7,377 nt of DNA from Syntrophomonas sp. UBA5288. GTDB taxonomy: Bacteria > Bacillota > Syntrophomonadia > Syntrophomonadales > Syntrophomonadaceae. How positions within the stretch are numbered: position 1 is the first letter of the stretch; the number at the start of each line of letters is the position of its first letter. The DNA lies in NCBI GenBank assembly GCA_002408445.1, contig DHSK01000111.1, forward strand, positions 1 through 7,377, read 5' to 3'. This document shows, piece by piece, positions 1-6,217 of the stretch. The notes below the pieces were generated by a model that saw nothing but the letters and a program-made list of their open reading frames with translations, searched no databases and had not been told where the DNA came from. The position numbers and the translations under genes were made by a program.

Positions 1-179
1 CCGAATCTGAAATATATAACTTTTTGGCCGGCCTGAAGCGCCCCATTTACAAAGGGGTCGGCAAAATACTGGTAATCTTCGATGCGGTCAACCTGCCATA
101 CCACATTATCCCCAGGCCGGAGATAATCGATAATGTCGTCCAAACCAGGCAAACCACTGGATATTTTAAGATTAATCAT
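1..179 (-). CDS. N-terminal fragment of a RecA/KaiC-like domain protein, possibly a PEP-synthase-like fusion (partial)
   Basis: This frame is open on the minus strand from an ATG at 179 to the window edge and gives the first 59 residues. The start is well supported: a perfect AGGAGG lies five bases upstream (on the plus strand, CCTCCT at 185-190) and a sigma-A-like promoter lies further upstream. The peptide begins MINLKISSGLPGLDDIID, then RPGDNVVWQVDRIEDY, and ends GQKVIYFRF. A 'SGLPGLD' opening followed by a beta strand is how KaiC/RecA-superfamily domains begin, but the place where the Walker A loop (GxxxxGKT/S) should stand reads PGDNVVWQVD, so ATP binding by the usual P-loop is unlikely. 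From memory, such degenerate domains occur at the N-terminus of PEP/pyruvate-binding (PEP-synthase-like) proteins of anaerobes. That assignment is inference, because the rest of the gene is outside the window. Confidence 0.65.
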   Translation of the reverse strand, partial: MINLKISSGLPGLDDIIDYLRPGDNVVWQVDRIEDYQYFADPFVNGALQAGQKVIYFRF

Positions 180-259
180 TGCCACCTCCTCGTTAAGAAA
201 GGTGATAATAAATGAAAAGCAATTTTACTATGTGGAATTTTAGTATCCTATGTATAATG

Positions 260-288
260 AATATAGCAGTATAACAATATATATTCAA
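260..288 (-). promoter_or_regulatory. Sigma-A-type promoter for the leftward gene
   Basis: On the minus strand TTGAAT (288-283) is separated by exactly 17 bases from TATATT (265-260). This matches the TTGACA/TATAAT pattern at 4 of 6 and 5 of 6 positions. It lies in a stretch of about 22% GC. Transcription would start near 252, giving a leader of about 73 bases before the ATG at 179. Confidence 0.55.
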
Positions 289-310
289 GTTTTATGCTAT
301 TTTAATCAGA

Positions 311-600
311 TAAAAGCCTTCGCTATAAAACTCGCCCCAGGCGGTGAGGTATAGCCTGGGCATGACTTGCGGAGGCGGTGAGAAACACCCGGCGAAATTG
401 AGTGGGGGATGGGGTCGAGCAGCACGGATGCTGCTCGCGCGACTTTGAACACGGATGTGAATAGGAGCGTACCCCATCAGCCGCGCAATGAGCCGCTGGT
501 GTTTCCACTGCCGTAGCATGGAGTAAACGGGCCATGCCTCACCGCCGGCCTCCGTAGTCACAGCATTTTCTAAAAAACAGGCATAAGAACCGTCTTCATG
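311..600. other. GC-rich intergenic island of unknown function
   Basis: The spacer between the two divergent genes changes abruptly from about 22% GC (241-300) to about 57-62% GC (361-540), then falls again towards 660. It contains a 7-bp inverted repeat (CCCAGGC 336-342 with GCCTGGG 354-360), a 9-bp hairpin at 416-437, a direct repeat GGCGGTGAG (340-348 and 374-382), and CACGGATG twice (423-430 and 450-457). A minus-strand frame spans 292-609, but its predicted product is rich in Arg, Pro, Ser and His, has no recognisable domain and no good ribosome-binding site. It could be a remnant of a mobile or repeated element, or a structured RNA. I do not recognise it. Confidence 0.4.
416..437. repeat. 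Perfect 9-bp hairpin inside the GC-rich island
   Basis: CGAGCAGCA (416-424) and TGCTGCTCG (429-437) are perfect reverse complements around a four-base CGGA loop. No T-tract follows on either strand, so it does not look like an intrinsic terminator. It may be part of a folded RNA or of a repeat element. Confidence 0.5.
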
Positions 601-628
601 GCTGGTCAAGAGTCTGGTTATGCTGGGT

Positions 629-657
629 TTGGGGTATTAAGAACTTCAGTGTCTATT
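629..657 (+). promoter_or_regulatory. Weak candidate promoter for nadE
   Basis: TTGGGG (629-634) and TCTATT (652-657) are 17 bases apart, just upstream of the nadE ribosome-binding site. Neither box matches consensus well. It is listed because nadE has no upstream co-directional gene in view and needs a promoter in this spacer. Confidence 0.2.
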
Positions 658-681
658 TTCTAGTTAAGGAGGGTTTTGTGT

Positions 682-2367
682 ATGAAGATAACCATGCTGC
701 AGCCTAATCCCGTGATAGGTGATTTGCCGGGAAATATAGAACACCTGCTTGAGGCTTGGGAACGGGCATTTAAAAACGGGTCTGATCTGGTAGTAACGTC
801 TGAACTGTACATTACCGGATATCCCCCCCGTGATTTTTTAGAGCGGCCCTGGTTTATCAATAATTGTCAGCAAGTACTGGATGAATTGGTCCAAATCTCA
901 ACCCGCTATCCGGACACCGGGCTCATAACAGGTGTTCCTTTGCCCGGCGGCCGGGGAGGGCGTCTGTACAATGCGGCAGTCTTAATATATAGAGGAGAAT
1001 TAGTTTTCAAACAATATAAATCACTTTTGCCCGTGTACGATGTTTTCGACGAAACCAGATATTTTGAAACTGCTCCAACCATTGCCCCTATTTGTTTTAA
1101 AGGCGAGATCCTGGGAATATCCATATGCGAAGACGCCTGGAACAATTCCCAACTCTGGCCCCGGGAACGATTGTATGAGATCGACCCTATAGATACTCTG
1201 GCCGGGCAGGGGGCCACCCTGCTGATAAACATATCGGCTTCGCCTTTTAATGCCGGGAAAGAAAATATCCGTTTCCAGATTATGAAAAACCATGCTCAAA
1301 AACATCAGCTGCCGTTTATATATGTTAACCAGGTGGGCGGAAATGATGAACTTTTATTTGACGGGGGCAGTATGTTTATCAACCGTAATGGGCAACCGGT
1401 AACGGTTTTTCCATCATTCCATGAACATGAAGAAATGGTGGATACCTCAGGTGAAAACCAAACCTGCGAATATGTGGCCAAGGATGAGATCGAAACGATT
1501 TATATGGCCCTGGTTACCGGTATCAAGGATTATCTGCACAAATGCGGCTTTTCCAGCGCAGTGGTGGGGCTTTCCGGCGGTATTGATTCAGCGGTTACCT
1601 GCAGCCTGGCCTGTGCAGCGCTGGGAAGCCAAAATGTTCAGGCTATTGCCATGCCTTCTCCCTATTCATCTCCCCAGAGTACTGATGATGCCCGGCTGCT
1701 ATCGTCCAATCTGGGTATGGAATATAAGGTTATTTCCATAACCAATATCTACGAGGCATATGCGCATAGCCTGCAACCCTATTTGCCCGTATCCGAATCC
1801 GACCCAGAATTAACCCTGGAAAATATTCAGGCCCGCATCAGGGGAAACCTATTAATGGCTTTCTCCAACCAGGAGGGCTCCATGGTACTCTCAACCGGAA
1901 ACAAAAGTGAGATGGCGGTGGGGTATTGCACCCTGTATGGAGATATGAGCGGAGGACTGAGTGTGCTGGCCGACGTGTCCAAAACTACGGTTTACCGGCT
2001 GGCCGATTACATAAACCGGCAGTATGAAATAATACCGCATTCTATTATAATCAGGCCCCCTTCCGCCGAATTAAAGCCGGGCCAGCTGGACCAGGATGCT
2101 CTGCCGCCTTATGATATCCTGGATGCCATTTTGAATCTTTATGTTGAAAAAGCACTCTCGCCCCGGGAAATTACAGCCCGGGGTTATGATGCGAATACGG
2201 TGCTATGGGTATGCCGGGCGGTTGATCGTAATGAATATAAGCGAAAACAGGCAGCCCCGGGATTAAGAATCAGCAGCAAGGCTTTTGGCACCGGTCGTCG
2301 TATGCCCATTGCCGCCCGGCAGGCATACGGAATCAAAAAACATTCACCGTGGAACACGCGGATTTAG
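682..2367 (+). CDS. nadE: Glutamine-dependent NAD+ synthetase
   Basis: This enzyme makes NAD+ from nicotinic acid adenine dinucleotide, ATP and glutamine, the last step of NAD biosynthesis, in the cytoplasm. The 561-residue product has the two-domain layout of the glutamine-dependent form. The N-terminal nitrilase-like amidase (about 1-260) carries the Glu-Lys-Cys triad: E41 in TSELYITGYPPRD, K113 in KSLLPVYDVFDE and C149 in ICEDAW. The C-terminal synthetase (about 270-561) has the pyrophosphate loop SGGIDS (298-303), STGNKSE (404-410) and the C-terminal ISSKAFGTGRRMPI segment. I chose the ATG at 682 because AAGGAGGG (666-673) sits eight bases before it; an in-frame TTG at 676 would lie almost on that site. 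Length is normal for the family (roughly 540-680). The gene appears monocistronic: the fur gene after it has its own promoter. Confidence 0.96.
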   Translation: MKITMLQPNPVIGDLPGNIEHLLEAWERAFKNGSDLVVTSELYITGYPPRDFLERPWFINNCQQVLDELVQISTRYPDTGLITGVPLPGGRGGRLYNAAVLIYRGELVFKQYKSLLPVYDVFDETRYFETAPTIAPICFKGEILGISICEDAWNNSQLWPRERLYEIDPIDTLAGQGATLLINISASPFNAGKENIRFQIMKNHAQKHQLPFIYVNQVGGNDELLFDGGSMFINRNGQPVTVFPSFHEHEEMVDTSGENQTCEYVAKDEIETIYMALVTGIKDYLHKCGFSSAVVGLSGGIDSAVTCSLACAALGSQNVQAIAMPSPYSSPQSTDDARLLSSNLGMEYKVISITNIYEAYAHSLQPYLPVSESDPELTLENIQARIRGNLLMAFSNQEGSMVLSTGNKSEMAVGYCTLYGDMSGGLSVLADVSKTTVYRLADYINRQYEIIPHSIIIRPPSAELKPGQLDQDALPPYDILDAILNLYVEKALSPREITARGYDANTVLWVCRAVDRNEYKRKQAAPGLRISSKAFGTGRRMPIAARQAYGIKKHSPWNTRI

Positions 2368-2429
2368 CGTTCAATTCAGTCCAGAGCAGCCACATTAACT
2401 GATCAATACTATGAAATGTTGAATTTGGC

Positions 2430-2459
2430 TCGACGTGGAGGACACTGGAAACGTATAAT
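2430..2459 (+). promoter_or_regulatory. Promoter of the Fur-family gene
   Basis: TATAAT (2454-2459) is a perfect -10 box; TCGACG (2430-2435) matches the -35 consensus at four of six positions with an 18-base spacer. Transcription would start near 2466, about 43 bases before the chosen start codon and just ahead of the Fur-box-like site, so a repressor bound there would block initiation or early elongation. Confidence 0.55.
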
Positions 2460-2474
2460 AGACTCAGAATCAGC

Positions 2475-2489
2475 TGATATCCATTATCA
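2475..2489 (+). promoter_or_regulatory. Fur-box-like operator (7-1-7 palindrome)
   Basis: The 15 bases TGATATCCATTATCA match the Gram-positive 7-1-7 Fur box TGATAATnATTATCA at 12 of 14 defined positions; the right half is perfect. The site lies within a longer inverted repeat, CTGATA (2474-2479) with TATCAG (2485-2490). The outer TGA/TCA fits Fur boxes better than PerR boxes, which have TTA/TAA there. Its place between the transcription start and the start codon of the Fur-family gene suggests negative autoregulation. Confidence 0.55.
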
Positions 2490-2508
2490 GTATTGGGTGG
2501 GAATTATA

Positions 2509-2937
2509 GTGTATGAAAGTATAACTGAAAGGCTGAAAAAGAATAATTACAGATTAACGGATCAGCGTATGGCGGTTTTGCAAGTAATGCTGGAAAATAA
2601 AGGCCACCATTTATCGGCGGAAGAGGTGCTGGTTGAAGCGCGTGGAAAAGCACCCAATATAGGTATTGCAACTGTTTATCGTACGCTGGAGAAATTGGCG
2701 GGTATTTCCATACTGCATAAAACTATGTTTGAAGCAGGCAAATATCGCTATGAACTTTCCGATAATCATACTCACCAGCATCATCACTTTATTTGTCTTA
2801 ATTGCGGGAAGATAACGGAAATAGAAGAAGATTTGCTGTATAGTCTGGAACAACATATTGAAAACCAGGGTTATCAAATTGTTAACCATGAATTGAAGCT
2901 ATACGGATATTGCCCGGATTGCCAAACACTTAAATAA
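2509..2937 (+). CDS. fur: Fur-family metal-responsive repressor, probably Fur
   Basis: This is a DNA-binding repressor that senses a divalent metal, probably Fe2+. The N-terminal winged helix (about 1-80) has the signatures LTDQRMAVL and IGIATVYRTLEKL. The C-terminal dimerisation domain carries a regulatory site rich in His and Asp (D85, H87, H89, H91-H93) and two structural zinc motifs, C96-LN-C99 and C135-PD-C138. The residue five after the second zinc cysteine is Glu (E104); Fur has Glu and the peroxide sensor PerR has Asp at this position, which favours Fur. I start at the GTG at 2509, preceded by GGGTGGG (2495-2501), giving 142 residues, the usual family length. A longer in-frame start at 2416 would add 31 unrelated residues and would lie upstream of the promoter and operator. 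PerR or Zur function is not excluded. Confidence 0.88.
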   Translation: MYESITERLKKNNYRLTDQRMAVLQVMLENKGHHLSAEEVLVEARGKAPNIGIATVYRTLEKLAGISILHKTMFEAGKYRYELSDNHTHQHHHFICLNCGKITEIEEDLLYSLEQHIENQGYQIVNHELKLYGYCPDCQTLK

Positions 2938-2950
2938 AAATTTTTAAGTC

Positions 2951-2968
2951 TATTGCAGAGGTGCAATA
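2951..2968 (+). terminator. Hairpin just after fur, possible terminator
   Basis: TATTGCA (2951-2957) and TGCAATA (2962-2968) pair perfectly around a GAGG loop, 13 bases after the fur stop codon. A T-tract does not follow at once; the nearest (2977-2981) belongs to a second small palindrome, CGGTT-TTT-AACCG (2974-2986). Termination here is plausible but the structure is weak. Confidence 0.3.
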
Positions 2969-3002
2969 AAGTGCGGTTTTTAACCGGCTTATCGGTAGCA
3001 AT

Positions 3003-3259
3003 ATGTTGGTATCACTCGGTCTCCCCTGTCGATCGGGAACGAAAGCATCACTTTATTTGATACTCCGGGCGTATATTCTATATGGTGATAATGACGATTC
3101 GCGTCTGGTACGAGACCTCCTCCGCGGACCGGATAATACTGTATGGCCAATCTGGAGCGGAATCTGAACCTGACTTATGATCTGCTGGAACAGGATACTC
3201 TGGTCATAGCAGTGCGGGAAATGCCGGGTTTGCCATGGGACGCAATCCGGCCGGGTTGA
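3003..3259 (+). pseudogene. Possible remnant of an unidentified, frame-disrupted gene
   Basis: Two short frames adjoin in the fur-smsC gap. The first (ATG 3003, stop 3165-3167) ends in YILYGDNDDSRLVRDLL followed by GPDNTVWPIWSGI. The second, in another frame (ATG 3143, stop 3257-3259), reads NLTYDLLEQDTLVIAVREMP and then GLPWDAIRPG. Both have protein-like composition, and together they could be the tail of one gene broken by a frameshift near 3160. Neither start has a ribosome-binding site. I do not recognise the family. It may also be chance open sequence. Confidence 0.25.
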
Positions 3260-3300
3260 TAATTTTCTTGAAATAACGTTTTGCCAGGATAATTTGTGGT

Positions 3301-3330
3301 TAGACTTATAACTACAGGTTATGATAAAAT
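3301..3330 (+). promoter_or_regulatory. Candidate promoter of the iron-sulfur operon
   Basis: TAGACT (3301-3306) and TAAAAT (3325-3330) are 18 bases apart and lie 49 bases before the smsC start. A second option is TTGAAA (3268-3273) with a poor -10, TAATTT (3290-3295), 16 bases on. The region also holds ATAAC (3308-3312) facing GTTAT (3318-3322) and GTTATG three times (3318, 3341 and 3359), possible binding sites for a regulator. Confidence 0.3.
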
Positions 3331-3378
3331 TATGCAAAGGGTTATGACCATACTGGCAGTTATGGGAGGGTGCACAAG

Positions 3379-4125
3379 ATGTTAAAACTAGAGAATATAT
3401 GGTTAGAGGTTGGTAATGGCAATGGCGAAAACAAGGATATTTTAAAAGGCATCAACCTGGAATTTCAGAAGGGGAAAATCTATGCTATCACAGGTCCCAA
3501 CGGCGGCGGGAAGACTTCCATTGCTAAAGTTATCATGGGGATTTATCACCAGAGTGAAGGAAACATAGTTCTGGAAGGTGAAGATATCAGTGACTTAAGT
3601 GTTACCGAACGGGCCCGGAAAGGTATTGCCTATGCTTTTCAACAGCCCCCGCGCTTCAAGGGACTAACAGTTTCCGATTTAATGAATATAGCACTGCCGG
3701 GACTGGATAATCTGCAACTGAGGACCTATCTGCGTGATGTCGGACTATGTCCGGAGGACTATATGGATCGTCCTCTGGGAGCAGGTTTAAGCGGAGGTGA
3801 AATCAAGCGTATAGAGATTGCCCAACTGTTGGCCAAAAATTCGGCCATAAGTATTTTCGATGAACCGGAGGCCGGGGTAGACCTGTGGACAATACAGAAG
3901 CTAATTGGGATTATAATAGAACGATACAAGAATAATCCTGATAAAACGGCGGTTATTATTACTCATAATGAAAATGTACTGCCTATCTGCGACGAGATCA
4001 TTGTAATAGATGAAGGGCACCTTAAAGAGCGGGGAACCACGGATGAGATATGGCATCTGATTAAAGATGATATACAATGTAAAAATAGAGAACTATGCCG
4101 GGGAGAAATGATAAATGAATTTTAG
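3379..4125 (+). CDS. smsC: SufC-type ABC ATPase of a minimal iron-sulfur cluster assembly system
   Basis: This is the soluble ATPase that drives the SufB-type scaffold during Fe-S cluster assembly; despite its ABC fold it is not a transporter subunit. The 248-residue product has every ATPase motif: Walker A GPNGGGKT (39-46), Q-loop in AFQQPPRF (about 88-89), signature LSGGE (137-141), Walker B with D161-E162 in SIFDEPEAGVD, and the switch histidine H196 in THNEN. The FDEPEAGVD stretch and the absence of any membrane partner separate it from transporter ATPases. I start at the ATG at 3379, eight bases after GGGAGGG (3364-3370); an in-frame GTG at 3370 would overlap that site. It overlaps the next gene by 11 bases, suggesting translational coupling. 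'sufC' would be an equally valid name. SMS is the published name for two-gene SufBC-like systems; the assignment rests on gene content here. Confidence 0.9.
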   Translation: MLKLENIWLEVGNGNGENKDILKGINLEFQKGKIYAITGPNGGGKTSIAKVIMGIYHQSEGNIVLEGEDISDLSVTERARKGIAYAFQQPPRFKGLTVSDLMNIALPGLDNLQLRTYLRDVGLCPEDYMDRPLGAGLSGGEIKRIEIAQLLAKNSAISIFDEPEAGVDLWTIQKLIGIIIERYKNNPDKTAVIITHNENVLPICDEIIVIDEGHLKERGTTDEIWHLIKDDIQCKNRELCRGEMINEF

Positions 4126-5038
4126 CAAACTTGATATGCAAATGCTGCAAACCATAAGTGATATGAACGGGATACCCAAGGGCGCTGTCAACATTAGGCT
4201 CAACGGTGAAGCAGTTTTACGTAATTCCTCGCCCAACATTAAAATAACCTCAAAAACTGATAAACCGGGCATGAATGTTGAAATACGGCCAGGAACCCGG
4301 AATGAGACGGTGCATGTGCCGGTGGTTCTGACGCAATCCGGGCTTAACGATAAGGTCTATAATACTTTTATTGTCGGGGAAGATGCAGATGTGGTGATTA
4401 TCGCCGGCTGCGGAATTCATAATGAAGCCCATGCCAATTCCAGACATGATGGTATTCATGATATTATCGTCAAAAAAGGTGCCCGTCTGCTCTATACCGA
4501 AAAACATTATGGCCAGGGTGAGGGAGCAGGCAAGAGAATACTGAACCCTACTACGGTAGTTACGGTTGAAGACGGTGCTTATTGTGAAATGGAATTGGTG
4601 CAGATAAAAGGTGTCGACGATACCATACGTAATACTGAAGCAGTTATCCATAAAAAAGGGAATTTGCGCATAGTGGAAAAATTATTGACCCAGGGAGACC
4701 AAAATGCGGTCTCAGATATCAAAATTGTCATTGAGGGCAAAGGCGGAACGGCGCAGGTATTATCCAGGTCAGTGGCACAGGAACATTCGATGCAGTCTTT
4801 TCATGCTGCGCTCACGGGGAAAACTGAGTGCTTCGGGCATGTGGAATGTGATGCCATTATAATGGGTAATGCTGTTATCCGGTCGATTCCGGAACTGCAT
4901 GCTGAGAATGCGGAGGCAGTGTTAACTCACGAAGCCGCTATAGGCAAAATTGCAGGGGAACAACTGATAAAACTAATGTCGCTGGGTTTGACCGAAGAGG
5001 AAGCAGTTAATACCATTTTGGATGGGTTCCTTAAATAA
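4115..5038 (+). CDS. smsB: SufB/SufD-type scaffold of a minimal iron-sulfur cluster assembly system
   Basis: This is the probable site of cluster assembly, acting in a complex with the ATPase encoded upstream. At 307 residues it is much shorter than classical SufB (about 470-495) and lacks most of its N-terminal region, as in archaeal and clostridial SmsB. The beta-helix core (about 60-240) is followed by the most diagnostic segment: C245 in HVECDAIIMG and H272-E273 in LTHEAAIGKI. These line up with C405 and H433-E434 of E. coli SufB, residues needed for cluster formation. The C-terminal helices, including SLGLTEEEAVNTILDGFL, are typical of the SufBD family. The start is an ATG at 4115, nine bases after GGGGAG (4100-4105), inside the end of smsC. 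No sufD, cysteine desulfurase or sufU lies nearby, so a homodimer and a sulfur source encoded elsewhere are inferred. Confidence 0.9.
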   Translation: MNFSKLDMQMLQTISDMNGIPKGAVNIRLNGEAVLRNSSPNIKITSKTDKPGMNVEIRPGTRNETVHVPVVLTQSGLNDKVYNTFIVGEDADVVIIAGCGIHNEAHANSRHDGIHDIIVKKGARLLYTEKHYGQGEGAGKRILNPTTVVTVEDGAYCEMELVQIKGVDDTIRNTEAVIHKKGNLRIVEKLLTQGDQNAVSDIKIVIEGKGGTAQVLSRSVAQEHSMQSFHAALTGKTECFGHVECDAIIMGNAVIRSIPELHAENAEAVLTHEAAIGKIAGEQLIKLMSLGLTEEEAVNTILDGFLK

Positions 5039-5064
5039 TAGAATAGGATGGGTTGGTGGATGGC

Positions 5065-5973
5065 GTGAATCTGAACCTGTTTCGAACTTATGTTAAGGTG
5101 GTGGAAACACAAAACCTTTCCCGGACTGCAGAAGAATTTGGACTTTCGCAACCGGCAGTAACCAAGCAGATTCAGGCCCTGGAGGATATGTACGGGGTTC
5201 TTCTGCTGGAACGCTCCGGCCGAAAATTAAAAACTACCGAGGCAGGAGAGGCCTTATATAATTGCGCGCGCGAAATTATTAAAGCTATGGATAAGACTGA
5301 CAAGACCATGGAGGAACTCTCCGAGAGCCGAAAAGGCAACCTCTATATCGGAGCCAGCACTATTCCCGGACAGTATATACTGCCTGCCATTATTAAAAAA
5401 TTTAAAGATAAATACCCGGCTGTAAGTATAAGTATGGAAGTAGCGGATACGGAAAAAATCTTTTACAAGGCGGTAGAACGGGAACTTGATATCGGTATTG
5501 TAGGCGGTTGGACTAATAACCGCAAAGTTGACGGGTTTGAGTGGCTGCATGATGAACTGGTGCTCATTGTACCTGCCGATCATCAACTTGCCCGCTATAC
5601 CAGGGTCAGGGTGGATAAGCTGGCCGGGGAAAGATGGATATTCCGGGAAAGGGGATCAGGCACCCAGAAGGCCCTGGATGAACTGCTGGCCGCCAATGGC
5701 CTTAAAAAGGAAGATATTAATGTTTGCATGGAAGCCGGAAGTACTGAGGCTGTAATAGCATCGGTGGAATCAGATATAGGTATTTCGGCTATATCAAGCT
5801 GGGCTACCCGGAGTTTGGATCCGGCGCGCAGGATAAAAACTATCAGGATAGATGATGTCAATGCGGTCAGACATTTCTATATTATTTATCCACGCCAGAA
5901 GACCAGGCGAAAATCAGTAAATAATTTTGTGGAATTTATTAAAAAGTATAACGAAGACAACAAGCCGGTTTAA
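5065..5973 (+). CDS. LysR-type transcriptional regulator encoded with the iron-sulfur genes
   Basis: This is a DNA-binding regulator with the usual LysR layout: winged helix-turn-helix at about 17-40 (NLSRTAEEFGLSQPAVTKQI), a linker helix to about 87, and a periplasmic-binding-protein-like effector domain from about 91 to the end. 302 residues is normal. Segments such as YIGASTIPGQYILP and ERGSGTQKALDELL resemble LysR proteins that I recall being linked to sulfur (CysL-like) or selenium metabolism in Clostridia; the effector cannot be read from sequence. The start is uncertain: GTG at 5065 follows GGTGG (5055-5059) and gives the normal opening VNLNLFRTYVKVVE, but GTG at 5056 or TTG at 5053 are possible after AGGATGGG (5045-5052). 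It begins 26 bases after smsB with no terminator between, so it is probably in the same operon, unlike most LysR genes, which diverge from their target. Confidence 0.88.
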   Translation: MNLNLFRTYVKVVETQNLSRTAEEFGLSQPAVTKQIQALEDMYGVLLLERSGRKLKTTEAGEALYNCAREIIKAMDKTDKTMEELSESRKGNLYIGASTIPGQYILPAIIKKFKDKYPAVSISMEVADTEKIFYKAVERELDIGIVGGWTNNRKVDGFEWLHDELVLIVPADHQLARYTRVRVDKLAGERWIFRERGSGTQKALDELLAANGLKKEDINVCMEAGSTEAVIASVESDIGISAISSWATRSLDPARRIKTIRIDDVNAVRHFYIIYPRQKTRRKSVNNFVEFIKKYNEDNKPV

Positions 5974-6000
5974 TTCAAGATTGCAGGCCATATCAACTAT

Positions 6001-6027
6001 GCCGCTTCAGCAGATTAAGCGGCTTTT
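6001..6027 (+). terminator. Rho-independent terminator of the smsC-smsB-lysR unit
   Basis: GCCGCTT (6001-6007) and AAGCGGC (6017-6023) form a perfect 7-bp, GC-rich stem with a nine-base loop, followed directly by TTTT. It lies 27 bases after the LysR stop codon. Confidence 0.75.
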
Positions 6028-6035
6028 CAGCTTTC

Positions 6036-6138
6036 TTAGCACGAAAATACTGTTCTTGTCATTCTGAACGCAGCGAAGAATCTTGACGATATTGATGATT
6101 AACAAGGGAAGGATCCTTCGTTAACACTCAGGATGACG
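6036..6138. repeat. Dispersed palindromic repeat, first copy
   Basis: The left arm starts GTCATTCTGA (6058-6067) and continues to CGAAGAATCTT (6074-6084). The right arm runs from AAGGATCCTTCG (6109-6120) to TCAGGATGAC (6128-6137) and is its near reverse complement, so about 80 bases can fold into one long imperfect hairpin. Elements of the TGTCATTCTGAGCGAAGCGA type occur many times in several bacterial genomes as REP- or MITE-like repeats (recalled knowledge). The repeat extends to the left of the palindrome: 6036-6064 recurs at the window end with two mismatches in 29 bases. There is no coding capacity, and no clear target-site duplication is visible. Confidence 0.75.
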
Positions 6139-6217
6139 CATTTTTGTTGGTGGTTGTGGCCTCGTGATATGGTCTGTTAGTTGGGAAAAAGATTTATGGA
6201 ATAGGAAGATTAAAGCG

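Noticed and set aside
292..609. A 105-residue minus-strand frame in the GC-rich island
   Set aside because: Composition is skewed to Arg, Pro, Ser and His, there is no ribosome-binding site or recognisable domain, and the frame probably stays open only because of the high GC content. It is treated as non-coding, with the chance that it is a repeat remnant.
2416..2508. N-terminal extension of the Fur-family protein from an upstream ATG
   Set aside because: The extra 31 residues match nothing in the family, and the predicted promoter and Fur-box-like site lie inside this stretch. The GTG at 2509 gives the normal length.
4250..4651. A 133-codon minus-strand frame opposite smsB
   Set aside because: It lies wholly within the well-supported smsB gene, and its product has no recognisable motif.
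3160..5079. The 13 bases GAATCTGAACCTG shared by 3160-3172 and the start of the LysR gene (5067-5079)
   Set aside because: The match is short and does not extend on either side; chance is the simplest explanation, so it was not taken as evidence that the 3003-3259 remnant derives from a LysR gene.
6144..6170. TTGTTG and TGATAT as a promoter for speB
   Set aside because: The spacer is only 15 bases and both boxes are poor, so it is not listed as a promoter.
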